Positions 7,253-15,621 are shown, counted from the first letter of the stretch. The stretch is DNA of 27,635 nucleotides from Spirochaetaceae bacterium (GCA_026710565.1 JAPOQV010000224.1:1-27635), one strand, 5' to 3'. Notes: generated by a model from the sequence alone, not told the origin. Made by a program: numbers and translations.

Positions 7253-8227
7253 ATGGCTGTCGTCGTGCGCCTGATCGCCGCGGCAGCGGCAGTCGCCCTG
7301 GGTGTGGCGGCCGTGGTCGCGCTGGCGCTGCAGGAAGCACCCGCCGAGCCGGAACGCTTCGTGCCGTTGCGCGCCCCCGCTCGCCCGCACTACCCGGGGC
7401 TCTCTCTGCGGGGAGTGGTAGCGCCCTGGCGGGTCGCCCTGCAGATCGGCCACCTGAACACCGACGAGTACCCACCCGAGCTGGCACATCGGCGTACGGC
7501 CACCGGCGCCAGTGCCGGGGGCGTGGCCGAAGTCGACGTCAACCGGTCCGTGGCGCAGGCAGCCGCGGAGCTGCTGCGCGAGCACGGCATCGAAGTGGTG
7601 CTGCTGCCGGCCACCGTGCCGCCGGAGTTCGACGCCGACGCCTTCGTGGCGATCCACGCCGACGGCGGCGGCAGCTCCGGCTACAAGGTCTCGCCTCCGT
7701 GGCGGGCCTCCCCCGCATCCCGCCGTCTGAGCGCCCTGCTGCGGGAACACTACGGGAATGTCACGGGGATGCGGGAAGACCTGAACGGGGTGACGTACAA
7801 CATGCGCGGCTACTACGCCTTCGGCGGCCGGTACCGGCACGCCATCGCCCGCACCACCCCGGCGGCGATCCTGGAGATGGGTTATCTGACCCATCCGCAG
7901 GACCGTGCCTTCCTGACCGGGCAGCCGGAGGTGGCTGCCCGCGGCATCGCAGTCGGGGTGCTGGCGTTCCTGGCCGGGCACGATCCGCTGGACCCGACGG
8001 AGCTGATTCCGCCCGCCCCGACCGTGCTCTGGCCTGCGCGCAGGACCGTGGCCCTGCACGCCGCACCGACCCGCGAGTCCACCGTACGGTCCTACCTGAG
8101 GCCGACCGATCTGCTGATGGCGATGGGGAAGGACGGTGACTGGTACGACGTTCGCGTCCGTGGCAGCTACCGCGACTTCGGCTGGATCCACGCCGACGAC
8201 CTGAGCCTGGACGGCCGGCAATCGTGA
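7253..8227 (+). CDS. N-acetylmuramoyl-L-alanine amidase (Amidase_3 type) with C-terminal SH3-like domain
   Basis: The predicted enzyme cleaves the amide bond between muramic acid and the stem peptide of peptidoglycan, outside the cytoplasmic membrane. The 324-residue protein has an N-terminal hydrophobic signal or anchor (residues about 4-26). An Amidase_3-like zinc domain follows at about 58-240: zinc ligands His67 (LQIGHLN), Glu93 (VAEVDVN) and His135 (AIHADGG), and the catalytic Glu208 (AILEMGYLTHP). The first motif is IGHLN rather than the usual PGHGG, so it is a divergent branch. The last 70 residues, with TVRSYLRPTDLLMAM and WYDVRVRGSYRDFGWIHADDL, resemble a bacterial SH3 domain that may bind wall. 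The ATG at 7253 is preceded by a -10-like element so closely that the mRNA may be nearly leaderless. The next gene lies 19 nt downstream. Confidence 0.88.
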   Translation: MAVVVRLIAAAAAVALGVAAVVALALQEAPAEPERFVPLRAPARPHYPGLSLRGVVAPWRVALQIGHLNTDEYPPELAHRRTATGASAGGVAEVDVNRSVAQAAAELLREHGIEVVLLPATVPPEFDADAFVAIHADGGGSSGYKVSPPWRASPASRRLSALLREHYGNVTGMREDLNGVTYNMRGYYAFGGRYRHAIARTTPAAILEMGYLTHPQDRAFLTGQPEVAARGIAVGVLAFLAGHDPLDPTELIPPAPTVLWPARRTVALHAAPTRESTVRSYLRPTDLLMAMGKDGDWYDVRVRGSYRDFGWIHADDLSLDGRQS

Positions 8228-8246
8228 CCCGAGTAGGGCCGTGGTA

Positions 8247-8954
8247 ATGGACCCTACCGTGACGCAGGAGTGCCGGCGTCAGGAGTGCCGGCGTCAGGAA
8301 TCCCGGGTGCTGGAGTGCAGCGTGCTGGTTCTCAACAGCTCGTACACCGTCGTGCGCGTGATCAGCGCGCGGCGCGCCTTCGTGCTGCTGGTGCGGCGGG
8401 CCGCGGAGGTGATCACCACCGACGGCGGCCGCTACGAGTCATTCGACTTCGCCCGGTGGACGGACCAGTCCGGCCTCCTCGCGACGAGCGGCGACGGTCA
8501 CCTGGACTGGGTCCGCACGGCGACGCTGACGCTCGCGGTGCCGCGCGTCATCAGGCTGACCGACTACCACGGCTTCCCGCGTCGCGGAGTGGCCCTCACG
8601 CGGCGCAACGTGTACGCCCGCGACGGCAACACCTGCCAGTATTGCGGCAAGCGCCTGGCCGCTCGGGCGCTCACGATCGACCACGTGATCCCGCGCTGGC
8701 GCGGCGGCACGGAGTCCTGGTCGAACCTGGTGACCGCCTGCATGCCGTGCAACACGCGCAAGGGCGGAAGGACGCCTCGTTCCGCCGGCCTGCAGCTCAT
8801 CCGCAAGCCCGTGGAGCCGCGCCGGAATCCGCTGATCCTGTTGCGGCTGCAGAGCCCGAAGTACGACTCCTGGCGTGTCTTCCTGAACGAGCCGGCCCTT
8901 CCGGACGAGCAGGCAGGGCGGCGCGCGCCGGCACTGGCCGTCGCGGAAAGGTGA
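8247..8954 (+). CDS. HNH endonuclease family protein
   Basis: This 235-residue protein has a family-typical N-terminal region beginning SVLVLNSSYTVVRVISARRAF (about residues 25-45) and an HNH domain at about 120-172. Visible residues are the zinc-binding pairs Cys130/Cys133 (NTCQYCGK) and Cys165/Cys168 (ACMPCNTRKGG), the catalytic Asp145-His146 (LTIDHVIPRWRGG) and Asn160. Such stand-alone HNH proteins are widespread; their biological targets are mostly unknown. I use the ATG at 8247 because an AGGG Shine-Dalgarno-like stretch sits 8 nt before it; the in-frame GTG at 8241 is possible. The first 23 residues are unusual for the family and contain a duplicated QECRR unit from a DNA tandem repeat. 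It follows the amidase by 19 nt and converges on the ketoacyl synthase gene. Confidence 0.88.
   Translation: MDPTVTQECRRQECRRQESRVLECSVLVLNSSYTVVRVISARRAFVLLVRRAAEVITTDGGRYESFDFARWTDQSGLLATSGDGHLDWVRTATLTLAVPRVIRLTDYHGFPRRGVALTRRNVYARDGNTCQYCGKRLAARALTIDHVIPRWRGGTESWSNLVTACMPCNTRKGGRTPRSAGLQLIRKPVEPRRNPLILLRLQSPKYDSWRVFLNEPALPDEQAGRRAPALAVAER
8265..8294 (+). repeat. 15-bp tandem repeat in the 5' end of the HNH gene
   Basis: CAGGAGTGCCGGCGT occurs twice without a gap (8265-8279 and 8280-8294), with a diverged third copy starting at 8295. The period is a multiple of three, so the repeats encode QECRR twice and then QESRV. Confidence 0.9.
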
Positions 8955-8969
8955 CCTGGCCGCTCGTGC

Positions 8970-10013
8970 TCAGTAGGTGAACTGGCCGACGCCGAACACC
9001 ATGCCGGCGCTGGCCGGCACGAGCACGACCCGGTCGTCCCGCTTCAGCCTCCCTTCCGCCTCGGCCAGGACCATGGCAGCCGGAATGCTTGCGGACACCA
9101 GGTTGCCCAGCTTCGGGAACACGTCGCTGTACACCTTGCCGTTCCTGATCCCCGCAGCCCTGCCGGCGCGGAGGTAGGCGACGCTGGAGGCGGCGTGCGG
9201 GAAATAGATGTCTGGAGCGTTCAGATCTCCCACCGTACGCCGGACCAGAGGCAGCAAGTACTCCTCCGCCCGCGCAAACAGCTCGTGCCCGTACGCCACG
9301 AACTTGTTCACGCCGTTGAGCGCGATCCGGTCGGACGGCTCCACAAAGTCCTCGTACCCGTCCAGCGGGATATTGCACAGACCGCACAGCTCGGGCACGG
9401 AGTGGTAGTCGAAACGCCACTCGGCGTCCGACGCGGTGACGATGGTGGCGGTTGCCGCCTCGCCGATGGTGTAGGTCGGGAACGTGTACTCGAGCTGATC
9501 GAGACCCCTCACCGCGAAGTTCTCGGGATACCCGTGCTCCTTGTAGTTGAACTCCCCGTTGATGATCATCGCGGCGCGGAGCGTGCCGGACCGCAGGAAG
9601 CGGTACGAGATCTCCAGCGCGCGCATCCAGCTCATGCAGGCGTCGGCGACGTCGAAGCACGAACAGGTGAGGCCCGTGGCCTGCGCGTAAAAGTAGGCGT
9701 TGGCGGGCTCCAGAAACCCCTTGCCCACCCCGCAGTAGATCAGCAGGTCGATGTCGGCAGGCGCCATTGCGGCCTGCTCCAGCGCCTGCAGCATCGCTTC
9801 GGTGACCAGGTCGCTGGCCCGCTCGCCGCGCTGCACGTCCCGGACGTAGCGGGTCACCGATCCGGTGCGTTTCAGCAGGCCGCGCACCAGCCGCTGGTAC
9901 TTGCGCAGCACCTTCGGGTCGACGCCGTTGCTGCACTGCTCGAGCAGCCCGACGATCTCGTCATTGGAGATCAGCCGCGAGGGGTGTCTGAGCGAAACCG
10001 ACGCGATGCGCAT
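8970..10013 (-). CDS. 3-Oxoacyl-ACP synthase III-like enzyme (thiolase superfamily)
   Basis: This 347-residue protein has the KAS III (FabH-like) fold signature. The active-site Cys126 lies in DVADACMSW, His273 in YFPHAASSVAY and Asn304 in LGNLVSASIPAA, the expected Cys-His-Asn triad, and the C-terminal glycine-rich end is VLVPASAGMVFGVGQF. FabH starts fatty acid synthesis from acetyl-CoA and malonyl-ACP. This protein is longer than the usual 310-320 residues, with an extra segment before RTGSVTRYV (residues about 30-50), and it lies alone, away from fatty-acid genes. A different acyl substrate is therefore quite possible. I use the ATG at 10013; an in-frame GTG at 10028 adds five residues. 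The stop lies 15 nt from the stop of the convergent HNH gene. The upstream 105 bp is shared with divergent mazG. Confidence 0.85.
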   Translation of the reverse strand: MRIASVSLRHPSRLISNDEIVGLLEQCSNGVDPKVLRKYQRLVRGLLKRTGSVTRYVRDVQRGERASDLVTEAMLQALEQAAMAPADIDLLIYCGVGKGFLEPANAYFYAQATGLTCSCFDVADACMSWMRALEISYRFLRSGTLRAAMIINGEFNYKEHGYPENFAVRGLDQLEYTFPTYTIGEAATATIVTASDAEWRFDYHSVPELCGLCNIPLDGYEDFVEPSDRIALNGVNKFVAYGHELFARAEEYLLPLVRRTVGDLNAPDIYFPHAASSVAYLRAGRAAGIRNGKVYSDVFPKLGNLVSASIPAAMVLAEAEGRLKRDDRVVLVPASAGMVFGVGQFTY

Positions 10014-10118
10014 GGACAACAGGTGCACCGGCAGCGGCGATACGCTACCGTGAGGGCTCCGTAGCCTACCACGCCGGGGGCGTGTCGCAATAACCCGGCG
10101 GCGACCGGAGCGAGTGCC

Positions 10119-11036
10119 ATGGAGTCCACCCCTTCACCGAACGCCGCACGCACGGGAACGGCGTTCGCCGAGCTCTACCGCACCGTGTGCCGCCTGCGCG
10201 CGCCGGACGGCTGTCCGTGGGACCGCGAGCAGACCCCGCGGTCGATGCGCACCATGCTCCTGGAAGAGGCGTTCGAGACGATCGCGGCGATCGATGCCGG
10301 CGACGACGGCAACCTCCGGGAGGAGCTCGGCGACGTGGTGTTGATCGCGACGATGATCGCCCGCATGAAGGAGCAGGAGGCCTCCTTCTCCGCGGCCGAC
10401 GTGCTGACCGCCGTGGTCGACAAGCTGCGCCGCCGGCACCCGCACGTGTTCCCGCCCGCCGACGGTCGTCCGGACGGGGGCTATCCCACCGATGCCGACG
10501 GGGTGCTGCTCCAGTGGGAGCGCATCAAGCAGAGCGAACGGCGCGAACCAGAGCGCCGTTCCTCCGCGCTCGAGTCGGTCGGCTCTTCACCCAGTCCGCT
10601 CCGCCACGCGGTCGACCTGCAGTCCGCCGCCGCGGCCGTCGGGTTCGACTGGGACGACGCCCGTCCGGTGTACGCGAAGGTGGCCGAAGAACTGGCCGAG
10701 GTCGATGAGGCAGCCGTGCGCGAGCCGCAGCGCGCCGAAGAGGAACTGGGCGACCTGCTGTTCGCGGTGGTCAACCTGGCCCGTCACCTGCAAGTCGACC
10801 CGTTGCTGGCGCTGAACGGTGCAAACCAGCGATTTCGGAGGAGGTTTCAGGAGGTGGAACGGCGCGTGGGCGAAGCCGGCGCGACCCTGGCCGAGGTGCC
10901 GTTGGCGGAACTCGACCGCCACTGGGATGCGGTCAAGCGCGACGAGAAGCGCAACCCGCCGCCCGATCCCGGACGCAGCAACGCCAGCAGCATGCCGACC
11001 GCCAACAGCCCGGTCCACAGCGCGGAGCCCCCGTAG
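10119..11036 (+). CDS. mazG: Nucleoside triphosphate pyrophosphohydrolase MazG
   Basis: MazG hydrolyses nucleoside triphosphates to monophosphates and pyrophosphate, clearing unwanted NTPs and influencing stringent signalling. The 305-residue protein carries two MazG domains. The first has the metal-binding Glu/Asp set in MLLEEAFETIAAID and LREELGDVVLIA (Glu49, Glu50, Glu53, Glu68, Glu69, Asp72). The second has VAEELAEVDEA and AEEELGDLLFAVVNLARH. The N-terminal CPWDREQTP is the usual family opening. The ATG at 10119 has a GGAGCGAG Shine-Dalgarno-like stretch 5 nt before it. The family core ends near the DRHWDAVKRDEK segment. The last 25-30 residues are low-complexity and read antisense to rodA, giving a 190-bp convergent overlap. 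Confidence 0.95.
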   Translation: MESTPSPNAARTGTAFAELYRTVCRLRAPDGCPWDREQTPRSMRTMLLEEAFETIAAIDAGDDGNLREELGDVVLIATMIARMKEQEASFSAADVLTAVVDKLRRRHPHVFPPADGRPDGGYPTDADGVLLQWERIKQSERREPERRSSALESVGSSPSPLRHAVDLQSAAAAVGFDWDDARPVYAKVAEELAEVDEAAVREPQRAEEELGDLLFAVVNLARHLQVDPLLALNGANQRFRRRFQEVERRVGEAGATLAEVPLAELDRHWDAVKRDEKRNPPPDPGRSNASSMPTANSPVHSAEPP

Positions 11037-12256
11037 GAGACGAAGGTCAGCGGAATGCCGGTGATCGGCATGATGCCGCTCGCCACCCCTATGTTGACCA
11101 GCACGTGGGTGGCGAACATGCCGATGACGCCCGCGGCCATCGCCACGCCGAAGTCGTCACGGGCGCGCCGGCAGATGGCGATCGAGCGCAGCAGGACCAC
11201 CGCGAACAGCCCCAGCACCAGCAACGCGCCGCGGAATCCCCACTCCTCGGCCAAGATGGAGAAGATGAAGTCCGTGCTCTGCTGCGGCAGGAACTGATAG
11301 TGGCTCTGCGTACCCTGCAGATACCCCTTCCCGGCCAGCCCACCGGAGCCCACAGCGGTCTTCGACTGAATGATGTTCCAACCGGCGCCGCGCAGATCCG
11401 CCCACGGATTCAGGAACGCCGCCAGGCGGACGATCTGATACGGCTTCAGAACCGACCGCACGAGGGCAGACGCCGTCACCCCGCCCAGCACGATGGAGGC
11501 GAGGTAGCCGACCCAGTACAGCCAGCGGCTGCGGCTGAGCCGGTAGCCGATGAACGCCAGCCCGACGATCGCCGTCAACGCCAGGGCGGCGAGCCGCACG
11601 ATGCCGGGGTCGAGCAGCGCCGCGGCGGTCGTGCGGAGGATGCCTTCCGGGTTCAGGTCCGGCAGCACCGCCATGCCGAAGGTGACGATCGTCGCGCCCA
11701 GGATGAACGCCAGATGGCGAATCTCCGCTCCTGAGACCAGCGCGGCCACCAGGAAGATCGGTACATAGACCATCGCCGTGCCCATGTCCGGCTGCAGCAG
11801 GACGAGCCCCACCGGCAGCAGCACGATCGCCAGGCCCAGCGCGAAGCGCGGCAGCTCCTTGATGCCGTTGCCGATTCCGGCCAGGTAGGACGCCAAGAAC
11901 AGGAGGGTGGTGAGCTTCGCGAACTCCGACGGCTGCACCCCGAAGTCGCCGATGCCGATCCAGGCGCGGGCGCCGTTCACCTCCCTGCCGAACAGTGCGG
12001 TGATCGCCAGCAGCACCAGCCCCCCCGCGTACAGTGCCGGAGCCCCCGCCTGCAGCCAGCCCGGCCCCGCCGCGGCCACCACGGCCAGGAGCGCGAACCC
12101 GGTCAGCGCCCACACGATCTGCTTGATCCACTCCTGCGACACCGACTCGCCGGTGGAGTCGACGCCGCTCGAATAGATGAACAGGACGCCGATCGCGACC
12201 AGCGCGGCGGTAGCGCCGAGCAGCGGCACCGCCCGCGCCCCGTCGCCGCCGGTCAC
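10847..12256 (-). CDS. rodA: Rod-shape SEDS peptidoglycan polymerase RodA
   Basis: RodA is the SEDS-family glycosyltransferase that polymerises lipid II during cell elongation, in complex with the transpeptidase PBP2 encoded just upstream. The 469-residue protein has about ten membrane segments. Typical SEDS motifs are present: GARAWIGIGDFGVQPSEFAKL, LLQPDMGTAMV, SGGLAGKGYLQGTQS, FLPQQSTDFIFSILAEEWGF and PLTFVSYGGSALW. The start is a GTG at 12256, 21 nt after the PBP2 stop. The family core ends near LLALLRPG (about residue 430). The final 39 residues are Ser/Arg-rich, read antisense through the mazG 3' end, and are not typical of RodA. It is the last gene of the cell-shape run. Confidence 0.96.
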   Translation of the reverse strand: MTGGDGARAVPLLGATAALVAIGVLFIYSSGVDSTGESVSQEWIKQIVWALTGFALLAVVAAAGPGWLQAGAPALYAGGLVLLAITALFGREVNGARAWIGIGDFGVQPSEFAKLTTLLFLASYLAGIGNGIKELPRFALGLAIVLLPVGLVLLQPDMGTAMVYVPIFLVAALVSGAEIRHLAFILGATIVTFGMAVLPDLNPEGILRTTAAALLDPGIVRLAALALTAIVGLAFIGYRLSRSRWLYWVGYLASIVLGGVTASALVRSVLKPYQIVRLAAFLNPWADLRGAGWNIIQSKTAVGSGGLAGKGYLQGTQSHYQFLPQQSTDFIFSILAEEWGFRGALLVLGLFAVVLLRSIAICRRARDDFGVAMAAGVIGMFATHVLVNIGVASGIMPITGIPLTFVSYGGSALWTGLLAVGMLLALLRPGSGGGLRFSSRLTASQWRSSSANGTSARVAPASPTRRSTS

Positions 12257-12277
12257 CGTCGCGTACCGCCCCGGCGA

Positions 12278-14212
12278 TCAACCAGCTTCGCCATCTCCGT
12301 CGGCCCCTTCTTCCTCTTCTTCGCCCTCTTCGTCCGGCCGGGACTCACCCAGCAGGTTGTACCAGGGGGTATGGCGCTGCAGATCAGGAATCACCGCATC
12401 GTAGTCGAGGCCGGTGAAGATCCCGTGCAGCAGCACGTTGGTCGCCTTCGGCGCCCACCACTCCCAGTAGTCGGTGGCTTCCGCCATGACCACCACCACC
12501 ACCTGATCCTCCGGGGGAGCGTCGGCAGGCGCGAAGGCGGCGAACCACGAGTGCTTGAGCTCCGGGCCGTCGAAGTCCTTGGAGCGAATCTGGGCGGTGC
12601 CTGTCTTCCCCGCCGCCTGCACCGCCGGCGTGGTGATCGCCACCGCTGGGGTTCCGTCGGTCACCGTGTAGCGCAGCGCCTCGCGCATGAAAGCGAACGT
12701 CTCCGGCTGCACGTCGACCTCCAGCAGCGGTACGGGCGACGCTCGCTTGACCAGCGATCCATCCGCGCCGCTCCGCTCCTCCTTTACCAGGTACGGACGG
12801 TAGACGACCCCGTCGTTGGCGATCGCCGCCACCACGTTGGCGATCTGCAGCGGGGTCGCGGTAACGAACCCCTGGCCGATCGACATGTTGATGGTGTCGC
12901 CGCCCATCCAGGACTCGCTGTGCTGACGCTGCTTCCAGGCGGGAGTAGGCAGGAAGCCGGCGTGCTCGCGCGGCAGCTCGATGCCGGTGGGGCTGCCAAG
13001 GCCCAGCGCGCGCGCGTAGTGGACGATGCGCTCCACGCCCAGTCTATGGCCGACCGTGTAGTAGTAGATATTGCAGGACTTTGCCAAGCCCTCGCGCAGG
13101 TCGACCAGTCCGTGCCCTTGCAGCTCCCAGTCGTCCCACACCCCTCGGCCCAGGCGGAACTGCCCCGTGCAGTTGATCTGCTGCTCCGGCGGGATGAGCC
13201 GCTCCTCCAGCACCGCGATGCTCATGATCAGCTTGAACACCGACGCCGGCGGGTACGCCGAGTGCACGGCCCGGTTGACGAACGGATGGGTCGGATCCTG
13301 CAGCGCGGCGCGCAGCGCCTGCGCCCCGCCGCCGCCGCGGAACGCACCGGGATCGAACCAAGGATAGGAGACCATCGCCACGATCTCTCCGGTGGTCGGC
13401 CGGAGCACGACCACCGAGCCGATGCGGCCGGCCAGAGCGTCCTCTGCCAGCCGCTGGATGCGCGCGTCGATGGTGAGCACCAGGTCGTTGCCGGGTACGG
13501 GCGGGCGGCCCTCGCGGGTGCCCAGGTCCCGCTGGAGCGCGTCCACGGTCCGGTAGCTCAGCCCCGGGGTCCCGCGCAGGCGCGCGTCATACCGCTGCTC
13601 CAGGCCGCTCTTGCCGATCGTGTCGCCCTGCCGGTAGCCCTCGTTGTACAGAACCTGGAGCTCCTCGACGCTGATCTCGCCGACGTAGCCGATCACGTGC
13701 GCCAGGGCGCCGAGGTCGCTGTAGTCGCGCACCGGCTCGTTGCGCCAGCTCACTCCCCGGAACCGGTGGATGTGCTCGGCGAGGTAGGCCACGGTGGGAA
13801 AGTCGGCGCCCGAGAGGACCTCGATCGGTTGGAACAGGTGACTCTCGTTCAGGGGCACCTGCCCTGCCATGTACTCCGGGTCGACGTCGAGCGCCTCCGC
13901 GAGCGAAGTGAGCAAGGCGTCCAGGTCGTTCCGGTCGCCCGCCACCAGCGCGGGGGTGACGTCGATCGAGAACGCGGGCCGATTCGCGACCAGCGGCCGC
14001 GTATACGATCCGTCGTAGATCGCTCCGCGCTGCGCCGGCACCACGGTCTTGCGCTGGGCGAACTGCTTCGCCAGTTCCTCGAACTCGACGCCCTTGATCA
14101 CCTGCAGGACGAACAGGTAGACCGCCAAGCCGCCCAGCACGCACAGCAGCGCGATGCGCAGCGTCGCAAGGCGGGAGACCGGGGCGGAATCGTCGCCTTG
14201 GGGGCCGTTCAA
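12278..14212 (-). CDS. mrdA: Penicillin-binding protein 2 (elongation-specific transpeptidase)
   Basis: PBP2 cross-links peptidoglycan during elongation and partners RodA. The 644-residue protein has a short cytoplasmic tail and one membrane anchor (residues about 17-38). A dimerisation or pedestal domain follows, with QRGAIYDGSYTRPLVANRP and the DTIGKSGLEQRYDARLRG segment. The transpeptidase domain has Ser324-x-x-Lys327 (PPASVFKL), Ser379-Cys-Asn381 (KSCN) and Lys536-Thr-Gly538 (AGKTGTAQ). It ends in an acidic Glu/Gly/Asp-rich tail (last 18 residues), which is not a standard family feature. The start appears to be TTG at 14212, overlapping the mreD stop as TTGA; no ATG or GTG lies before the anchor in this frame. 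The next gene is rodA. Confidence 0.96.
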   Translation of the reverse strand: MNGPQGDDSAPVSRLATLRIALLCVLGGLAVYLFVLQVIKGVEFEELAKQFAQRKTVVPAQRGAIYDGSYTRPLVANRPAFSIDVTPALVAGDRNDLDALLTSLAEALDVDPEYMAGQVPLNESHLFQPIEVLSGADFPTVAYLAEHIHRFRGVSWRNEPVRDYSDLGALAHVIGYVGEISVEELQVLYNEGYRQGDTIGKSGLEQRYDARLRGTPGLSYRTVDALQRDLGTREGRPPVPGNDLVLTIDARIQRLAEDALAGRIGSVVVLRPTTGEIVAMVSYPWFDPGAFRGGGGAQALRAALQDPTHPFVNRAVHSAYPPASVFKLIMSIAVLEERLIPPEQQINCTGQFRLGRGVWDDWELQGHGLVDLREGLAKSCNIYYYTVGHRLGVERIVHYARALGLGSPTGIELPREHAGFLPTPAWKQRQHSESWMGGDTINMSIGQGFVTATPLQIANVVAAIANDGVVYRPYLVKEERSGADGSLVKRASPVPLLEVDVQPETFAFMREALRYTVTDGTPAVAITTPAVQAAGKTGTAQIRSKDFDGPELKHSWFAAFAPADAPPEDQVVVVVMAEATDYWEWWAPKATNVLLHGIFTGLDYDAVIPDLQRHTPWYNLLGESRPDEEGEEEEEGADGDGEAG

Positions 14213-14754
14213 CGTCGCAACCGGACGCGCTGCACCTGGTTCGACGCGCGGTCGCGCATGCCCGGCAGCAAGCTGAGCAAAACGTACATGGCGGGCGCGG
14301 CCACGGCGTTCAGTCCCGCTTCGATCAGGAAGCCGGTCAGGAACGCGGACGGTCCGAGCCCGTAGCGACTGGAGATCCAGGGTACGGCCAGCCCCACGGC
14401 CGCGAGCGAGAGGGCCTTGAGCACCGTGGCGGCGATCGCCACCGCGGCGGGCAGCAGCAGCCAGTCGACACTGATCAAGCCTTCCATGCGGCCTATCACG
14501 TACCCTACCACCGTGCGGGTCATGGCGGTGAGCCCCAGCGGTGCCACGCTGATCGTGTCCGCCAGCAGGCCCGAGGCGAAGCCCGCGATCTGACCGGGCA
14601 TGCTGCCCCTGCGCATCGCCATCAGGGCGACGATCACCAGGGCAAGGTCCGGTTTGACGCCGGCGACCGTCACCCAGGACAGCAGCGTCGAGCTCAGCAG
14701 GGAGGCGCCGACGGCGAGCACCGTGGTCGCCAGGATGACGCGGAGGTCACCCAT
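14209..14754 (-). CDS. mreD: Rod shape-determining membrane protein MreD
   Basis: This 181-residue polytopic protein has about five hydrophobic segments, the length and profile of MreD, which joins MreC, MreB, RodA and PBP2 in the elongasome. The family-like VKPDLALVIVALMAMRRGSMPG and GFASGLLADTISVAPLG stretches are visible (residues about 34-75). Its identity is supported mostly by its place between mreC and PBP2, because MreD is poorly conserved. The ATG at 14754 overlaps the mreC stop by 8 bp, and its stop overlaps the PBP2 TTG. The C-terminal end is basic (RASNQVQRVRLRR). Confidence 0.92.
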   Translation of the reverse strand: MGDLRVILATTVLAVGASLLSSTLLSWVTVAGVKPDLALVIVALMAMRRGSMPGQIAGFASGLLADTISVAPLGLTAMTRTVVGYVIGRMEGLISVDWLLLPAAVAIAATVLKALSLAAVGLAVPWISSRYGLGPSAFLTGFLIEAGLNAVAAPAMYVLLSLLPGMRDRASNQVQRVRLRR

Positions 14755-15580
14755 CGACCGGCTCCGCGGTATCCAGCACCAGCACGTAGTCCAGGCGGCC
14801 GAACTCGACCAGCGGCTGCACGATCACCTCGATGGTCGACCGATCGTCACCGTCGCGGTGCTCGGTGACCCGGCCGATGTAGATGCCGCGCGGATAGGGG
14901 CTGCGCATGCCCGAGGTGATCACCAGGTCGTCGGCCGCCAGGTCCTCCGCGGCCCTCGGCGGCACATAGCGCATGACCAGCCGATTTCCCGCCGGATCAC
15001 CTTCGATCAGCCCGTCGTGCTCGGTGCGCTGCAGGCGCGCGGCGACGTACGAGGAGGCATCCAGAATCGGCCGCACCATCGCCGTGACCGATGAGACATC
15101 TGCCACCCGCCCGACCAGCGCCTGGATGCCGCCGGCGTCGGCGACCACCGTCGCATCGACGCGAACGCCGTGTCTGCGGCCGCGATTGATCGTCACCGTC
15201 TTGAACAGACTCCCCGGGTCGCGGCCGATCCCCTCCGCCGGAATCACGGTGGGAGCGGCGGCGCGGGGGAGGTCGAGCAGCGCGCGCAGGTTGCGGTTCT
15301 CGACCCTGAGCTGTACGTTGTCGCGTTGCTGCTGTTTCATCCTCAGCAGCTCGGCGCGCAACTCCTGCACCTCCGCCCTGTTTCGACTGAGCTCCCCGAT
15401 CGCGGCGACCGAATCCACGACCCAGCGGACGCCGGAGCTGATGCCCGCCTGCACCAGCGACAGCAGCCCGAGGTGCCCGGGCGGGGGATTCAACCCCACC
15501 AGCAGCAGCGAGCTGATCAGCAGAACCGCGAATGTGACGCCCGAACGGCGGCGGCTGACGAAGGGGCGTACCTCGGTCAC
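14747..15580 (-). CDS. mreC: Rod shape-determining protein MreC
   Basis: MreC links the cytoplasmic MreB filaments to the periplasmic wall-synthesis enzymes. The 277-residue protein has one N-terminal membrane segment (residues about 16-32) and a coiled coil (about 62-100, LSRNRAEVQELRAELLRMK). The MreC beta-barrel region follows, with AEGIGRDPGSLFKTVTINRG and ITSGMRSPYPRGIYIGRV, the latter corresponding to the family's G-x-x-G-x-YP-x-G-I-x-IG pattern. The start is a GTG at 15580; the frame has no better-placed ATG. It lies 41 nt behind mreB and overlaps mreD by 8 bp, so the genes are co-transcribed. Confidence 0.95.
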   Translation of the reverse strand: MTEVRPFVSRRRSGVTFAVLLISSLLLVGLNPPPGHLGLLSLVQAGISSGVRWVVDSVAAIGELSRNRAEVQELRAELLRMKQQQRDNVQLRVENRNLRALLDLPRAAAPTVIPAEGIGRDPGSLFKTVTINRGRRHGVRVDATVVADAGGIQALVGRVADVSSVTAMVRPILDASSYVAARLQRTEHDGLIEGDPAGNRLVMRYVPPRAAEDLAADDLVITSGMRSPYPRGIYIGRVTEHRDGDDRSTIEVIVQPLVEFGRLDYVLVLDTAEPVDG

Positions 15581-15621
15581 GGACGCGTACTCAGCTCAAC
15601 TCCCCGGGGCCGTCATGATCC

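Noticed and set aside
12371..14365. 664-residue plus-strand reading frame
   Set aside because: It is the antisense shadow of PBP2 and mreD. GC-rich DNA with strong third-position bias keeps the opposite frame open; the product has no recognisable domain.
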